DNA from: a virus
Length of the DNA stretch: 64,000 nt
IMG/VR virus record: IMGVR_UViG_3300047560_000195
Span: 1 to 64,000 of that record
Direction: 5' to 3' (one strand)
Position numbers and translations under genes: made by a program. Shown one piece after another: positions 34,076-41,829 of this stretch (positions within the stretch are counted from its first letter, which is position 1; each line of letters begins with the position of its first letter). Under the pieces are notes generated by a model that had not been told where the DNA came from, made no database searches, and saw nothing but the letters and a program-made list of their open reading frames with translations.

Positions 34076-34504
34076 CTAACTCGTAGTAATCGTCACTGTA
34101 CCCACTTGGCTCTTACCAATCAAGTTGTTTGGAGTCAAGTCTGAATCAAATCCTCTAGCCCCACCAACGGGATTCCATCCCCATTGAATAACTCGGCTAC
34201 CACCTGCTGGGTATCCAAACCCATCCTGAACAATCCCATCCGTGAAATTGTCTTGTAGTCCTGTTGTACCTGACATGTAATAACTCACATCTGGCCTAGG
34301 ATCGCGTACTGCCTGAGGATCATTAACCGGGAACATACCGAGATGAAGCTGCGGATGATCCGGATCCCAACAGGTCTTACAAACCTTGATCCTCCAAGGC
34401 TTGGTCTTCAGGACTTGGATCCTGAGCTCCTTCAACATGTAACGCTGGTCGCATCGATCGCACTGGGCGATCGAATGTTTACCGGAGGCGAACTTACTAG
34501 GCAT
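34076..34504 (-). CDS. Conserved zinc-knuckle neck-region protein
   Basis: 142 residues. CDRC and CKTC (about residues 15-18 and 42-45) give a two-knuckle metal site, followed by WDPDHPQLHLG and PVNDPQAVRDPRPD, a strongly conserved string in late regions of podovirus-like phages, where it lies between adaptor genes. The C-terminal 60 residues are Gly/Pro-rich. It probably is a neck or connector component. Its start overlaps the HNH gene by 8 bases. Confidence 0.65.
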   Translation of the reverse strand: MPSKFASGKHSIAQCDRCDQRYMLKELRIQVLKTKPWRIKVCKTCWDPDHPQLHLGMFPVNDPQAVRDPRPDVSYYMSGTTGLQDNFTDGIVQDGFGYPAGGSRVIQWGWNPVGGARGFDSDLTPNNLIGKSQVGTVTITTS

Positions 34505-35000
34505 CGGCTACCTCAAACCTATTCTTCTTACGTAGGTTATAAGCGGCTGGTACTACCTGTAGGTTCCAAGGAACATGAAGACCAGAAATGTTTTTTCCTT
34601 GTAGGGGTAGTATGTGATCCACATGCCAAGAAAAACCAAACAGACTTGTACGTAGTTCAGCTAGGTCGTAGATTTCTTTAATGAGCCAATGGCAATCATC
34701 GGATAACCATTTAGGCACTCTAAGAGACCTAACTTCCCGCGTCTTAGCGCACAACGCATTATACGCACCCCTGTTTTCATCCCGCCAAGCATACACTGCG
34801 GCTTTGTGCTTTTCTTGGTTTGAGGCTCTCCATTTCCTGCTAGCCTTATTTATCACCCCTTTATTGGCTTTGGCGTATGCTTTGTTACGGGCGTCTATAT
34901 GCTCTTTGTTAGCCAAATAATAGGCGCGTTTTTGCTCCGCGATACGTTCTTTGTTTCGCTCGTTGTATTCTTTCCTAGCTTCGGAAGATACAAAAGCCAT
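34497..35000 (-). CDS. HNH endonuclease (homing-type)
   Basis: 167 residues. The first 90 are a highly charged helical arm (repeated YNERNKERIAEQKRAYYLAN-like units), a DNA-contacting extension seen in phage HNH enzymes. The catalytic HNH core is at the C-terminus: WHVDHILPLQGK (about residues 127-138), the central Asn of WNLQVVPA and the final NLRKKN. It separates two neck genes, the typical place for a free-standing mobile endonuclease. It could instead assist DNA packaging, but the location favours homing. Confidence 0.85.
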   Translation of the reverse strand: MAFVSSEARKEYNERNKERIAEQKRAYYLANKEHIDARNKAYAKANKGVINKASRKWRASNQEKHKAAVYAWRDENRGAYNALCAKTREVRSLRVPKWLSDDCHWLIKEIYDLAELRTSLFGFSWHVDHILPLQGKNISGLHVPWNLQVVPAAYNLRKKNRFEVADA

Positions 35001-35002
35001 AA

Positions 35003-35935
35003 TTATCTGTAGTAAAAAAGATTACGCGGTACGAACCGATCAGTAGCCTTCTCACGATCCTCGTCAGCCGCGAGCTGAAACTGCTGTTCATAGTCAGCCT
35101 TAAGAGCCGCCACTCGGTTACCGTCCACACCGTCTAGCTTCATGCTCAGGTAATAAGACATGCCCGCTACCATAGGAGGTATAAACCTGAACGGAATGTC
35201 CTGAGTAGTCGTACCGTTACCTGCATCCTGCAAACGACGCATGCGGTAGTACACAAAGGTGTACTGATTACCCGGAGGATTCGGCGTAGGCCATACGTTC
35301 ACACACGGGAGCTTATAGCTGTACACCGGAGTAGCGGTGAGGTGAGAAACCGCTGTGGTTCCGTTCTGCCCACGCCAAGCGTTCAGGATCTGGTTACCTA
35401 CTACGTTCTGATACCCAATAACCTCGTTATCAATTTTGATAAACCCAGTTGTAGGAAGATTCAGAACTGAAGTCAGAGTGATCGTCGTATCCGTAGCTGT
35501 GATCGCCCCATCCAACGTAGTGTTGGGGATCGTAGGAATAGCCCCAGTCTGCCGGTCTATCCAGAATTGGATCGGTCTACCTGTCGCATTCTTATTAGGA
35601 ATGGACATGTACGTAGACTCGGAAATCCGAGACACGTTGATGTCAATCTGGTTAGTCTGCTGTCCGTTGTACTGTCTAGTCACACAATCAAGAAGGTCGA
35701 TCGTATCCACAGGTAAGGCGTAGATAGCCTGCCCCGTGTTCATAACAATCTGACCTTGCTCAATGGTCCAAAGATTTATCCCACGATTAATCCACTCGAT
35801 AGTGAGTAGATTCATGGAACGACGAGCGGTACGGAAGTCATAACCGCTACGCAGCTGTTTACCGCAGCGCTCAAACGCCTCTTCGAATAGCTCGTTAAGA
35901 TCGAGATTAAACGATGCGGTACCAGACGTGCTCAT
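35003..35935 (-). CDS. Head-tail adaptor-like protein
   Basis: 310 residues. The N-terminal helices (LNELFEEAFERCGKQLRSGY, then TARRSMNLLTIEWINRGINL) and TGQAIYALPVDTIDLLDC, followed by a strand insertion and a final PFRFIPPMVAGMSYYLSMKL, fit a known adaptor protein of podovirus-like phages (gp11/P22 gp4-type). The end of the protein is helical and charged. It would attach directly beneath the portal. It differs in detail from the second adaptor-like protein (32745-33659). Confidence 0.72.
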   Translation of the reverse strand: MSTSGTASFNLDLNELFEEAFERCGKQLRSGYDFRTARRSMNLLTIEWINRGINLWTIEQGQIVMNTGQAIYALPVDTIDLLDCVTRQYNGQQTNQIDINVSRISESTYMSIPNKNATGRPIQFWIDRQTGAIPTIPNTTLDGAITATDTTITLTSVLNLPTTGFIKIDNEVIGYQNVVGNQILNAWRGQNGTTAVSHLTATPVYSYKLPCVNVWPTPNPPGNQYTFVYYRMRRLQDAGNGTTTQDIPFRFIPPMVAGMSYYLSMKLDGVDGNRVAALKADYEQQFQLAADEDREKATDRFVPRNLFYYR

Positions 35936-35938
35936 GGA

Positions 35939-36139
35939 TTACTCCGCTGGCTCTTCTGCCTTAGCCTTACTCTTCTTAGGAGCAGGCTCTTCAATAGCCT
36001 TTAGCTCTGCTTCGGAGGGCTCATAGTTAATGAGATCAACGAACGCTGCGAACTTATTGAGAATCTGCTCTTCATAACCAGAAGGAGAGAAACCTTCTGA
36101 GCTAATAAATCCAAGGATTTCTTTCTTATCGATAGCCAT
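35939..36139 (-). CDS. Small acidic late protein
   Basis: 66 residues, helical and acidic, ending in a Lys/Glu/Ala/Pro tail (PAPKKSKAKAEEPAE). It is 3 bases from the adaptor-like gene and shares one base of junction with its upstream neighbour. No family is recognised. It may be a minor head or assembly factor. Confidence 0.5.
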   Translation of the reverse strand: MAIDKKEILGFISSEGFSPSGYEEQILNKFAAFVDLINYEPSEAELKAIEEPAPKKSKAKAEEPAE

Positions 36140-36411
36140 TACTTAAAACCTTTGAGTGTTTGGGCGAGGCGTGCTCGCTGGCCTAGTTTACCCGGAGCTT
36201 TAGCGGCCTTGGCCAGCTTCCCTGCTGGAATGGTCTGACCTTCTTTGACCCCAAGAGACTTTCGCAAAGATCCCGGCTTCTTGATGGCACCAGCGATCCA
36301 ACCACCTTTCTTGTACTCGGTAACCTCGTTCGGGTTATCTTTCCGTTTGATGGTCTTAGGACCGGGCATTTTGGACGGGTTAATACACCCCATGCCACGG
36401 CTAGCTCTCAT
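36139..36411 (-). CDS. Small conserved basic late protein
   Basis: 90 residues. The opening MRASRGMGCINPSKMPG and the middle GGWIAGAIKKPGSLRKSLGV followed by KEGQTIPAGKLAKAA form a recurrent phage late-region pattern of unknown role. The protein is basic and probably helical at the C-terminus. Similar small Lys-rich proteins cluster here (33888, 36413, 36983), suggesting head-completion or internal DNA-associated proteins. Confidence 0.6.
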   Translation of the reverse strand: MRASRGMGCINPSKMPGPKTIKRKDNPNEVTEYKKGGWIAGAIKKPGSLRKSLGVKEGQTIPAGKLAKAAKAPGKLGQRARLAQTLKGFK

Positions 36412-36412
36412 C

Positions 36413-36781
36413 TTACTTGCCTTTCTTGGCCATACCGCCGCCGCACATCTTAATCATCTTACCCTTGGTCTTACCCTTCTGAGCAATACCATCGCGGCTA
36501 GGAGCAGCCGTCTTAACTTTACCCATAGATTCGCCCATAGCGAACTTGTTACCTTTAGCCATAACACCACCTCTACTGAATAGCGCCATATCCCCATGAC
36601 GGGTCTTAGGCTGGTTGACTTTCTGACGATCGGCGCGACCTTCAGATCCTACTTTCTTGGCTTTATCAGCCGCGACAAATTCTTTAGCTACCCCAATCGG
36701 AATACCTGCTTTACCAGCAAACTCAGGATTATGAGCTGCGGCTTGCATGAAACGAGCCTGCTTAGCTGATTTACTCGGCAT
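36413..36781 (-). CDS. Small conserved Lys-rich late protein
   Basis: 122 residues. I chose ATG at 36781 (MPSKSAKQARFMQAAAHNPE) because it overlaps the end of the holin-like gene and starts a family signature; a frame six codons longer exists. The signature continues FAGKAGIPIGVAKEFVAADK, seen in many phages near head genes. The C-terminus is Gly/Lys-rich and ends in a MCGGGMAKKGK tail. Unknown function. Confidence 0.6.
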   Translation of the reverse strand: MPSKSAKQARFMQAAAHNPEFAGKAGIPIGVAKEFVAADKAKKVGSEGRADRQKVNQPKTRHGDMALFSRGGVMAKGNKFAMGESMGKVKTAAPSRDGIAQKGKTKGKMIKMCGGGMAKKGK

Positions 36782-36983
36782 CGTCGTCCTTACGACCAAA
36801 CCATCCTTGAACAGTTTTGGTTTCGTATATCCTGATTGCAGACCAAACTATGGAAAATATAGCAGCGATGGATGGCAGCATGTGCGTGAGTGTCCCTACT
36901 ACAGTAGCAATCGATGCTGTATCGACAAGGTGCTTTACCGTTTCGTTCAAATGATCGAGTGGGTTTTGCATATCACCATCCAT
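36771..36983 (-). CDS. Holin-like membrane protein
   Basis: 70 residues. I chose ATG at 36983, which overlaps the previous stop (TAATG), over a GTG four codons earlier. An amphipathic N-terminus (NPLDHLNETVKHLVDTASIA) leads to one or two hydrophobic stretches (IATVVGTLTHMLPSIAAIFS, then IVWSAIRIY) and a charged C-terminus (FGRKDDDAE). The size and layout fit a class II holin. A second holin-like gene lies at 29443-29616, and which one triggers lysis is not clear. Confidence 0.65.
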   Translation of the reverse strand: MDGDMQNPLDHLNETVKHLVDTASIATVVGTLTHMLPSIAAIFSIVWSAIRIYETKTVQGWFGRKDDDAE

Positions 36984-37243
36984 TAGCAGTTCCACGCCCT
37001 CAAACTTTTGTTGATCCGACTATTCGGATCGTTCGCCGTTTTACTCGAAGTCAGTTTCTTTTTCATCCCTGACATTCTGGCACAAAACGATTTCCTGCGG
37101 CCTGCATCTTCCTTGGTCTTCGGCTTCGGAGCCGGGGGTTTCAGGTTCATCCCTTGCTTCTTGGCAGAAGCTCGACCTTTTGCATTTAGACCACCCTTGG
37201 GGTCTTTTCCTTCAGATCTTTGCCATGCGGGTGACTTAGCCAT
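36983..37243 (-). CDS. Small DUF6321-like phage protein
   Basis: 86 residues. The opening KSPAWQRSEGKDPKGGLNAK and then GRASAKKQGMNLKPP is the signature of a small phage family I associate with DUF6321, followed by RRKSFCARMSGM. The protein ends INKSLRAWNC. Basic, probably without a membrane segment. Its role is unknown, although the family occurs widely in marine and freshwater phages. It is coupled by overlaps to both neighbours. Confidence 0.65.
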   Translation of the reverse strand: MAKSPAWQRSEGKDPKGGLNAKGRASAKKQGMNLKPPAPKPKTKEDAGRRKSFCARMSGMKKKLTSSKTANDPNSRINKSLRAWNC

Positions 37244-38040
37244 TACGCCACCTGATTAACGGTGAGAATAACTGCCGGTACGATAGGACCAATCGCTGGA
37301 GATGTGATGTACTGGATCACTACGTTGGCGTCTGTAGAGCCCCACATGAGCTGGAAGTACTGACCAGCCGTAACGTTCAGCATCAAGTTCCAAGCAGCGA
37401 CCGTATAGACGTTAGCGCCCTGCAAAGTGATTCGAGTATTCGTCTCAGTTACGTCTACTCCGTCCAACCTAGCCCAGATATAAACATCAGCCGCAGATCC
37501 ACCACCTGCCGCTTTATTAAGCTGTGCAGAGAATTGGAAGTTATACACACCAGCGTTGGTTACATTAACCTTCGTTGGATTACCAGATAAGTCATTTGAG
37601 ATACTAATCCCATGACCACCAATGTCAGTAGTACCAAACTGCATCGCAATCCCGTTACCGGGAGAAGTGTTGGTCAGCGTGACGTTATGCTGGAAAACTC
37701 CAAATTGCATATTAATGCTAGACGGAGTAATCAAAGTCCATACAGGAGCGCCAGAAGCTGAACCTGTTCCAGTCTGTGCTAGGAACTTTTGAGACGTAGT
37801 GATGTTACCGGGGACCTTAGCTAGCGTATTCGTAGCCGATCCGTACAGCGTATCTCCCAGAGCATACGTAACAATCCCGGTGCCACCTTGAGTCGGTGTA
37901 ACAGGATGTACATTGAGAGTTTGTCCAACTACATTGGTGACCGTCGTCTGAACATTAGCGCCAGATTGGACCAATGGGACGATTTCCGTACCCGTGAGGG
38001 TAGCGGCATTGGTCATCGCTGAGATTTTTGTATCAGCCAT
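37243..38040 (-). CDS. Virion protein with C1q-like jelly-roll C-terminus
   Basis: 265 residues. The N-terminus ISAMTNAATLTGTEIVPLVQ is the usual opening of phage fibre and appendage proteins. Residues about 150-265 (KVNVTNAGVYNFQFSAQLNK, then YIWARLDGVDVTETNTRITL and AAWNLMLNVTAGQYFQLMW) form a C1q/TNF-like jelly roll, common in head fibres and in host-binding domains. Its position in the capsid gene cluster suggests a head decoration or head fibre. Confidence 0.72.
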   Translation of the reverse strand: MADTKISAMTNAATLTGTEIVPLVQSGANVQTTVTNVVGQTLNVHPVTPTQGGTGIVTYALGDTLYGSATNTLAKVPGNITTSQKFLAQTGTGSASGAPVWTLITPSSINMQFGVFQHNVTLTNTSPGNGIAMQFGTTDIGGHGISISNDLSGNPTKVNVTNAGVYNFQFSAQLNKAAGGGSAADVYIWARLDGVDVTETNTRITLQGANVYTVAAWNLMLNVTAGQYFQLMWGSTDANVVIQYITSPAIGPIVPAVILTVNQVA

Positions 38041-38273
38041 CAGTCAGACTCCAAATAGATTTTGCTGCCATCTTCCTGCAACACGTATCCTGAGTTTTCC
38101 ATCAGGATGAAATAATTAGTCGCCGGAGGAGCATACGGAGCGTAGAGGTCTACAACTCCATGATCCCCAACATCATCGCCATAGCTGTCGACATTATTCG
38201 CGACAACACCGATAGCGAATCCATTTGAGGTATTCGCGAGGTTAGCAACCCCGGTGTAGCCGACGTAAGCCAT
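38040..38273 (-). CDS. Small virion-cluster protein
   Basis: 77 residues with Gly/Asn/Tyr-rich strands at the N-terminus and a C-terminal ENSGYVLQEDGSKIYLES hairpin-like sequence. It overlaps both neighbours by one base in stop/start junctions, so it is translationally linked to the jelly-roll and decoration-like genes. No family is recognised. Confidence 0.5.
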   Translation of the reverse strand: MAYVGYTGVANLANTSNGFAIGVVANNVDSYGDDVGDHGVVDLYAPYAPPATNYFILMENSGYVLQEDGSKIYLESD

Positions 38274-38563
38274 TACGTTAGACCAGCTTGGATAAGAGTT
38301 AACGTAGCCACGCCACCACCGGAATTAACCGTCAGACGTACCTGCAAGACAGGGAACGCATAGTTACCGTCCTGATTGGTGGTTTTGGAAGCGATCGTCG
38401 GATGGGGGAACCAAGTGGTCCCATCAAACGTGTGTTCTACCGTGTAGTTCACGGTGCCACTAACGACAACACCAAACCCAATATTGAAAGGAGTTACGTA
38501 GCTATTAGCCACATACCCGATCGTAGAGCCGGTGCCCGTCTGTGCGAGAGTTACTGGACGCAT
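38273..38563 (-). CDS. Small beta-rich decoration-like protein
   Basis: 96 residues, all-beta in look: VSGTVNYTVEHTFDGTTWFP, then GNYAFPVLQVRLTVNSGGG and VATLTLIQAG. This fold type (immunoglobulin-like or a small barrel) is common for capsid decoration proteins. It begins a run of small head genes downstream of the hairpin at 38583-38600. Function is inferred from composition and location. Confidence 0.55.
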   Translation of the reverse strand: MRPVTLAQTGTGSTIGYVANSYVTPFNIGFGVVVSGTVNYTVEHTFDGTTWFPHPTIASKTTNQDGNYAFPVLQVRLTVNSGGGVATLTLIQAGLT

Positions 38564-38582
38564 ACTTCACCTCAAGGTTAAA

Positions 38583-38600
38583 GGGGGGCCGGAGCCCCCC
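38583..38600 (-). terminator. GC-rich hairpin, possible weak terminator
   Basis: An 18-base self-complementary sequence GGGGGGCTCCGGCCCCCC (read on the minus strand) lies between two late genes. Only TTT follows, so it may attenuate transcription or protect mRNA ends rather than stop polymerase completely. Confidence 0.5.
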
Positions 38601-38608
38601 ACTCTCAA

Positions 38609-39316
38609 TTAGTCGAGATTACCGTAGGGGTAAGTCGTCGTGTTTCCAATATTAGTATCAGGCTGCGTGTACTGGACAATTACGGCCAGCTTACCTGCGT
38701 TAACTGAGGTCAGAGAAGCAACCGTCAGTTTCAGGGTTACAACCAGCTGAGTGAAGAATGCCGGATCAGTAACGTTCGGGTAGTTGCTGTTCTGCACATC
38801 AGCCAGAGTTGACTGAGCATTCGCATACTGAGAAGCAGTAAACGAACAAGTCGTACGGCCAACCGTGCTGCCGGTAATAGCGGCAGAAGTAGCGTATACA
38901 CCCGCAGAGGTAGCGAAATCATTGGAGATGTACGGCTGAACGCCAGTTACAGCGTGCGTACCATCGGTCGGCTGAACGATGTTATCAACAAAGATGTCGT
39001 TGATGTATGAACCTACCGGCAGGTAGAAAACTACACCACGGTAGTTGGTGCCCGTTGCATCAGCAGTCGGAACAGAAGCCGTAGGAGACGCATTGAAAAT
39101 CCCGCTCTGAGGAACGTAGATCGTTGCGTTGGTGTTAGGAATGTCGTTAGAAACGACAAATTGACCAGAAGCACCGCCATAGTTAGCAGTTGCGTTGCTG
39201 GTTACAGAGAAATCAAGGATGGCAGACTGAACAAGGTTGACTGAGCCAACATTACGCTGCGGTCCAAAACGATTGTCGCCCGAAAGAATCGGACCCTGAA
39301 AAGTAGAACGGGCCAT
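38609..39316 (-). CDS. Virion structural protein of the head cluster
   Basis: 235 residues. It opens MARSTFQGPILSGDNRFGPQ, a frequent start for small capsid-associated proteins, and continues with Ser/Thr/Asn-rich strands (GVVFYLPVGSYINDIFVDNI, QLVVTLKLTVASL). It has its own strong promoter (39406-39434) and is followed by a hairpin, so it may be made in large amounts. It is likely a minor capsid or decoration protein. Confidence 0.65.
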   Translation of the reverse strand: MARSTFQGPILSGDNRFGPQRNVGSVNLVQSAILDFSVTSNATANYGGASGQFVVSNDIPNTNATIYVPQSGIFNASPTASVPTADATGTNYRGVVFYLPVGSYINDIFVDNIVQPTDGTHAVTGVQPYISNDFATSAGVYATSAAITGSTVGRTTCSFTASQYANAQSTLADVQNSNYPNVTDPAFFTQLVVTLKLTVASLTSVNAGKLAVIVQYTQPDTNIGNTTTYPYGNLD

Positions 39317-39405
39317 TATATGTCCTCATGCAAGAGCCCTACGCCAATCGTTGCATCGTCTGCTGGGTCAGTGGCGACGTAGGAAAAAATCCCAGAATCA
39401 ATTCC

Positions 39406-39434
39406 CTTATAGGATATTAATTAGATAGTGTCAA
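39406..39434 (-). promoter_or_regulatory. Strong sigma70-type promoter on the minus strand
   Basis: Read on the minus strand: a perfect -35 TTGACA (plus coordinates 39429-39434), a 17-base spacer and -10 TATAAG (39406-39411). Transcription would start near 39399 and read into the 38609-39316 gene and the other head, tail and lysis genes. It lies in a 123-base gap after the metallopeptidase-like gene. This is the best promoter match in the late region and implies use of host RNA polymerase. Confidence 0.8.
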
Positions 39435-39439
39435 CGGGT

Positions 39440-40828
39440 TTACCTCTGTAAAAGGGGTGCAATTCCTGAGTTGTGGATCCGCATGTCTCCAAGAGGGTTA
39501 TCTTGTACTTCTCCCTGAGGAGTAGATCCTCTTAACTGAGCCGCTTCACCCGCACCAAACATCCAAGGAATCGCTCGATTGACCTTGTCCATAGCCGTAC
39601 TAAACCCGCTAGGAGCTTCGTCTGTGGGTATTTTTCCTACAGGTAACCGGTCATGCAGTGTGCTTTTAAGCCAAGTATTCGGATCTTCTGCGTTAGTTAG
39701 GTCAGACAATTCATACCTTCCCCTCTTACCAACAGTAGGATTCATCAGACGTATAGCTTCTTCACTATACTTCATACCCCTATCAGGGAAATACCTAGCT
39801 TCGGTCTCACCTAGAGTGGCTTCATAGAACTTATGTGGATTGTTGTAAATGCGGGTCCAACGGTCTAAATGATCTTTATTCTGGGCTATCCGCCTGTCTA
39901 TTTCTTCTCTAGGCAAAAGCGCGTACATATCTCCGTCATGAAACAACTCATCGGGATCAGCGCCTTTATCCAAGTTATGCGCTGTGTCTTTAAGAAAATC
40001 TAGCGTGTTCTGTTTGTCCCGTAATTTTTCAAATGCCGTAGCTTTAACCCTGTCAGGACTAATTCCGGGGGAAAATCCTTCCCTGTTCTGAACCCAATGC
40101 TGCCCTTCATGTAGGGTAGTTTGGAGCATATCTCCGTTAGGGCGATAATTAATCGCCATATGTTCAGGATTGTTTCCCCATGATTTAGCGTAATAACCGC
40201 GTGCATACGGATCAAATAGTTGAAAGTTTCTTTTGACCGGCAGGTTGGCTAAATCTGGATAATGCTCAAACAATGTCGGATGCTCAAGGACATCCTTCAA
40301 AGTAGCCTGTGGTTGGTTGGGTAATTTGGACTTCAAGTAGTCCATAAACCCCATGTTCTTAAGGCGTGCGCCTTGGTCGGAGAACTCAAACTTGAGCTCG
40401 GGATCCAACGGATTAACAATCATGGGCTGGTCCATGCGTGTCTTAGCCCAAATCTGTTGTGGGCTAAATCCAGCTTCTCTTAACTGCTTGGCCTGCTCGA
40501 ACGCTCTTGGAACTGCTAATCGGGAGCTAGCGCCTCCCAGCATACCGGCAACGCCAGCTGACCCTTTAGCAAAAGGATCAATGGCCATACCCATTACGTT
40601 CGTAGCCTTTTCGAGGTTTTCGTAGTCAGGATTGATGATCCTACCGGTATCATCCATGTACCGCTCACCAGTATCCATCTTAGGAAGCTGTTCAGCTACC
40701 CACTCGGCCCCTCTGTTTACGCTTTTATATGCGTCGGGCCATGGATCATAAGGCGCTGGACCATGAGTCATCTCACGATCTAATTGAGCTCTTCTATACG
40801 CTTCTAAATCTCGAATACCATCAGCCAT
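39440..40828 (-). CDS. Metallopeptidase-like phage protein (HEGQH motif)
   Basis: 462 residues. ATG at 40828 is favoured over a GTG one codon earlier by AGGAGAT at good spacing. The zinc-binding motif LHEGQHWVQ lies at about residues 239-247, followed about 100 residues later by ATLGETEARYFPDRG, the pattern of metallopeptidase-like domains in large polyvalent phage proteins. Other parts are helical and charged. It sits just after the major capsid gene and its terminator. It may process capsid or host proteins, but no substrate is shown. Confidence 0.7.
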   Translation of the reverse strand: MADGIRDLEAYRRAQLDREMTHGPAPYDPWPDAYKSVNRGAEWVAEQLPKMDTGERYMDDTGRIINPDYENLEKATNVMGMAIDPFAKGSAGVAGMLGGASSRLAVPRAFEQAKQLREAGFSPQQIWAKTRMDQPMIVNPLDPELKFEFSDQGARLKNMGFMDYLKSKLPNQPQATLKDVLEHPTLFEHYPDLANLPVKRNFQLFDPYARGYYAKSWGNNPEHMAINYRPNGDMLQTTLHEGQHWVQNREGFSPGISPDRVKATAFEKLRDKQNTLDFLKDTAHNLDKGADPDELFHDGDMYALLPREEIDRRIAQNKDHLDRWTRIYNNPHKFYEATLGETEARYFPDRGMKYSEEAIRLMNPTVGKRGRYELSDLTNAEDPNTWLKSTLHDRLPVGKIPTDEAPSGFSTAMDKVNRAIPWMFGAGEAAQLRGSTPQGEVQDNPLGDMRIHNSGIAPLLQR

Positions 40829-40840
40829 CACAATCTCCTA

Positions 40841-40863
40841 AAGAAAAGGGGGCCGAAGCCCCC
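40841..40863 (-). terminator. Rho-independent terminator after the major capsid gene
   Basis: On the minus strand: GGGGGC, a TTCG tetraloop, GCCCCC and then TTTTCTT. The UUCG tetraloop with six GC pairs is an especially stable stem. It lies 37 bases after the capsid stop codon, so it caps the high-level capsid message while allowing some read-through to downstream genes. Confidence 0.88.
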
Positions 40864-40899
40864 TCATCCCGACCGGGCAACTCCCAGTCCATTTTACGC

Positions 40900-41811
40900 T
40901 TAGTAAGCGCCGGGTGAACCGAAGATTCCCAGCGGATCGGACCAACCGAAGCTATAACGCTCACGAGCCTTATAACGCACGTTGCCAGTATCAAAGTCAC
41001 CGTCCATTGAATTCTGGAGGGGGATACGTACAAAGTGCTTCAGGCCGTTCGGTACATCAGTGGTCAGGAACCATGCGTTCGGGTCGGTCAGGAAGTGGTT
41101 AATCGTATAACCTTCCGGAACAACGCCGTTGTTCTTGATCGCATTGATGTCGTTGTTGTTGGTACCAACGCGGAGCTCGGTTTCGAGCAGGCGGGTAGCA
41201 ACGAACTGGAGCTGCGGAGGAACAATCAGCTTCTTCGGCTTGGCAGCGATCAGCAGGCCACGTTCGTCAGTCCACAGGGAGATCTGAATTACCGCCGCTT
41301 CGAGAGAGGTTTCGTTCAAGTCAGCCGGGGTAGTCGGCGTGTTGCTGTTGGTGCCACCGCTAACCAGCGGGTGAGCCGTAGAGAACAGAGAGACGCCATC
41401 ACCACCGGTATAGGTAGAGTTGAAGCCATTGTTCAGTACGCTAGCGGCCTTAACCTGCTTGGTGTAAGCCATACCACGAGCCAGAGACTTCGTATAACGA
41501 CCTGACAGGCTGTCATACAGGTTATCTTCGATCGCCTCTTCGGTGATCGCAAAACCCATAGCAATGGTTTCGTGGTTGTAACGAGCGGTCCATGCTTCCT
41601 GTGCATTGTCGTACGAGATCGCCTGACCTTCGTTTTTGACTGGTGCAGCTGAGAAGCCTGACAGCTTGGTTTCTTCTTCGAATGAACGCTCAGAAGATTC
41701 AGTTTCGTAAATCTCTTTGTGTTCTTCACCGTATCGAGCGTATTCCATGCCGAACAGGGCGTTCAGACCGGGAAGGAGCTCTTTAAGAAGTTGGGCGCGA
41801 GAAATAGCCAT
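40900..41811 (-). CDS. Major capsid protein
   Basis: 303 residues. The N-terminal SRAQLLKELLPGLNALFGME, the central ITEEAIEDNLYDSLSGRYTK followed by SLARGMAYTKQVKAA, and the DGVSLFSTAHPLVSGGTNSN segment are the pattern of Mu gpT-like/HK97-fold major capsid proteins. RERYSFGWSDPLGIFGS lies at the C-terminus. It forms the capsid shell with the decoration-like protein encoded upstream (41830-42699) and the scaffold (43173-44138). A strong terminator follows. Confidence 0.9.
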   Translation of the reverse strand: MAISRAQLLKELLPGLNALFGMEYARYGEEHKEIYETESSERSFEEETKLSGFSAAPVKNEGQAISYDNAQEAWTARYNHETIAMGFAITEEAIEDNLYDSLSGRYTKSLARGMAYTKQVKAASVLNNGFNSTYTGGDGVSLFSTAHPLVSGGTNSNTPTTPADLNETSLEAAVIQISLWTDERGLLIAAKPKKLIVPPQLQFVATRLLETELRVGTNNNDINAIKNNGVVPEGYTINHFLTDPNAWFLTTDVPNGLKHFVRIPLQNSMDGDFDTGNVRYKARERYSFGWSDPLGIFGSPGAY

Positions 41812-41829
41812 TTATCTTACTCCTTCAGA

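Noticed and set aside
36771-36995. GTG start four codons upstream for the holin-like gene
   Set aside because: ATG at 36983 overlaps the previous stop in a TAATG junction, as elsewhere in this operon, and needs no rare start.
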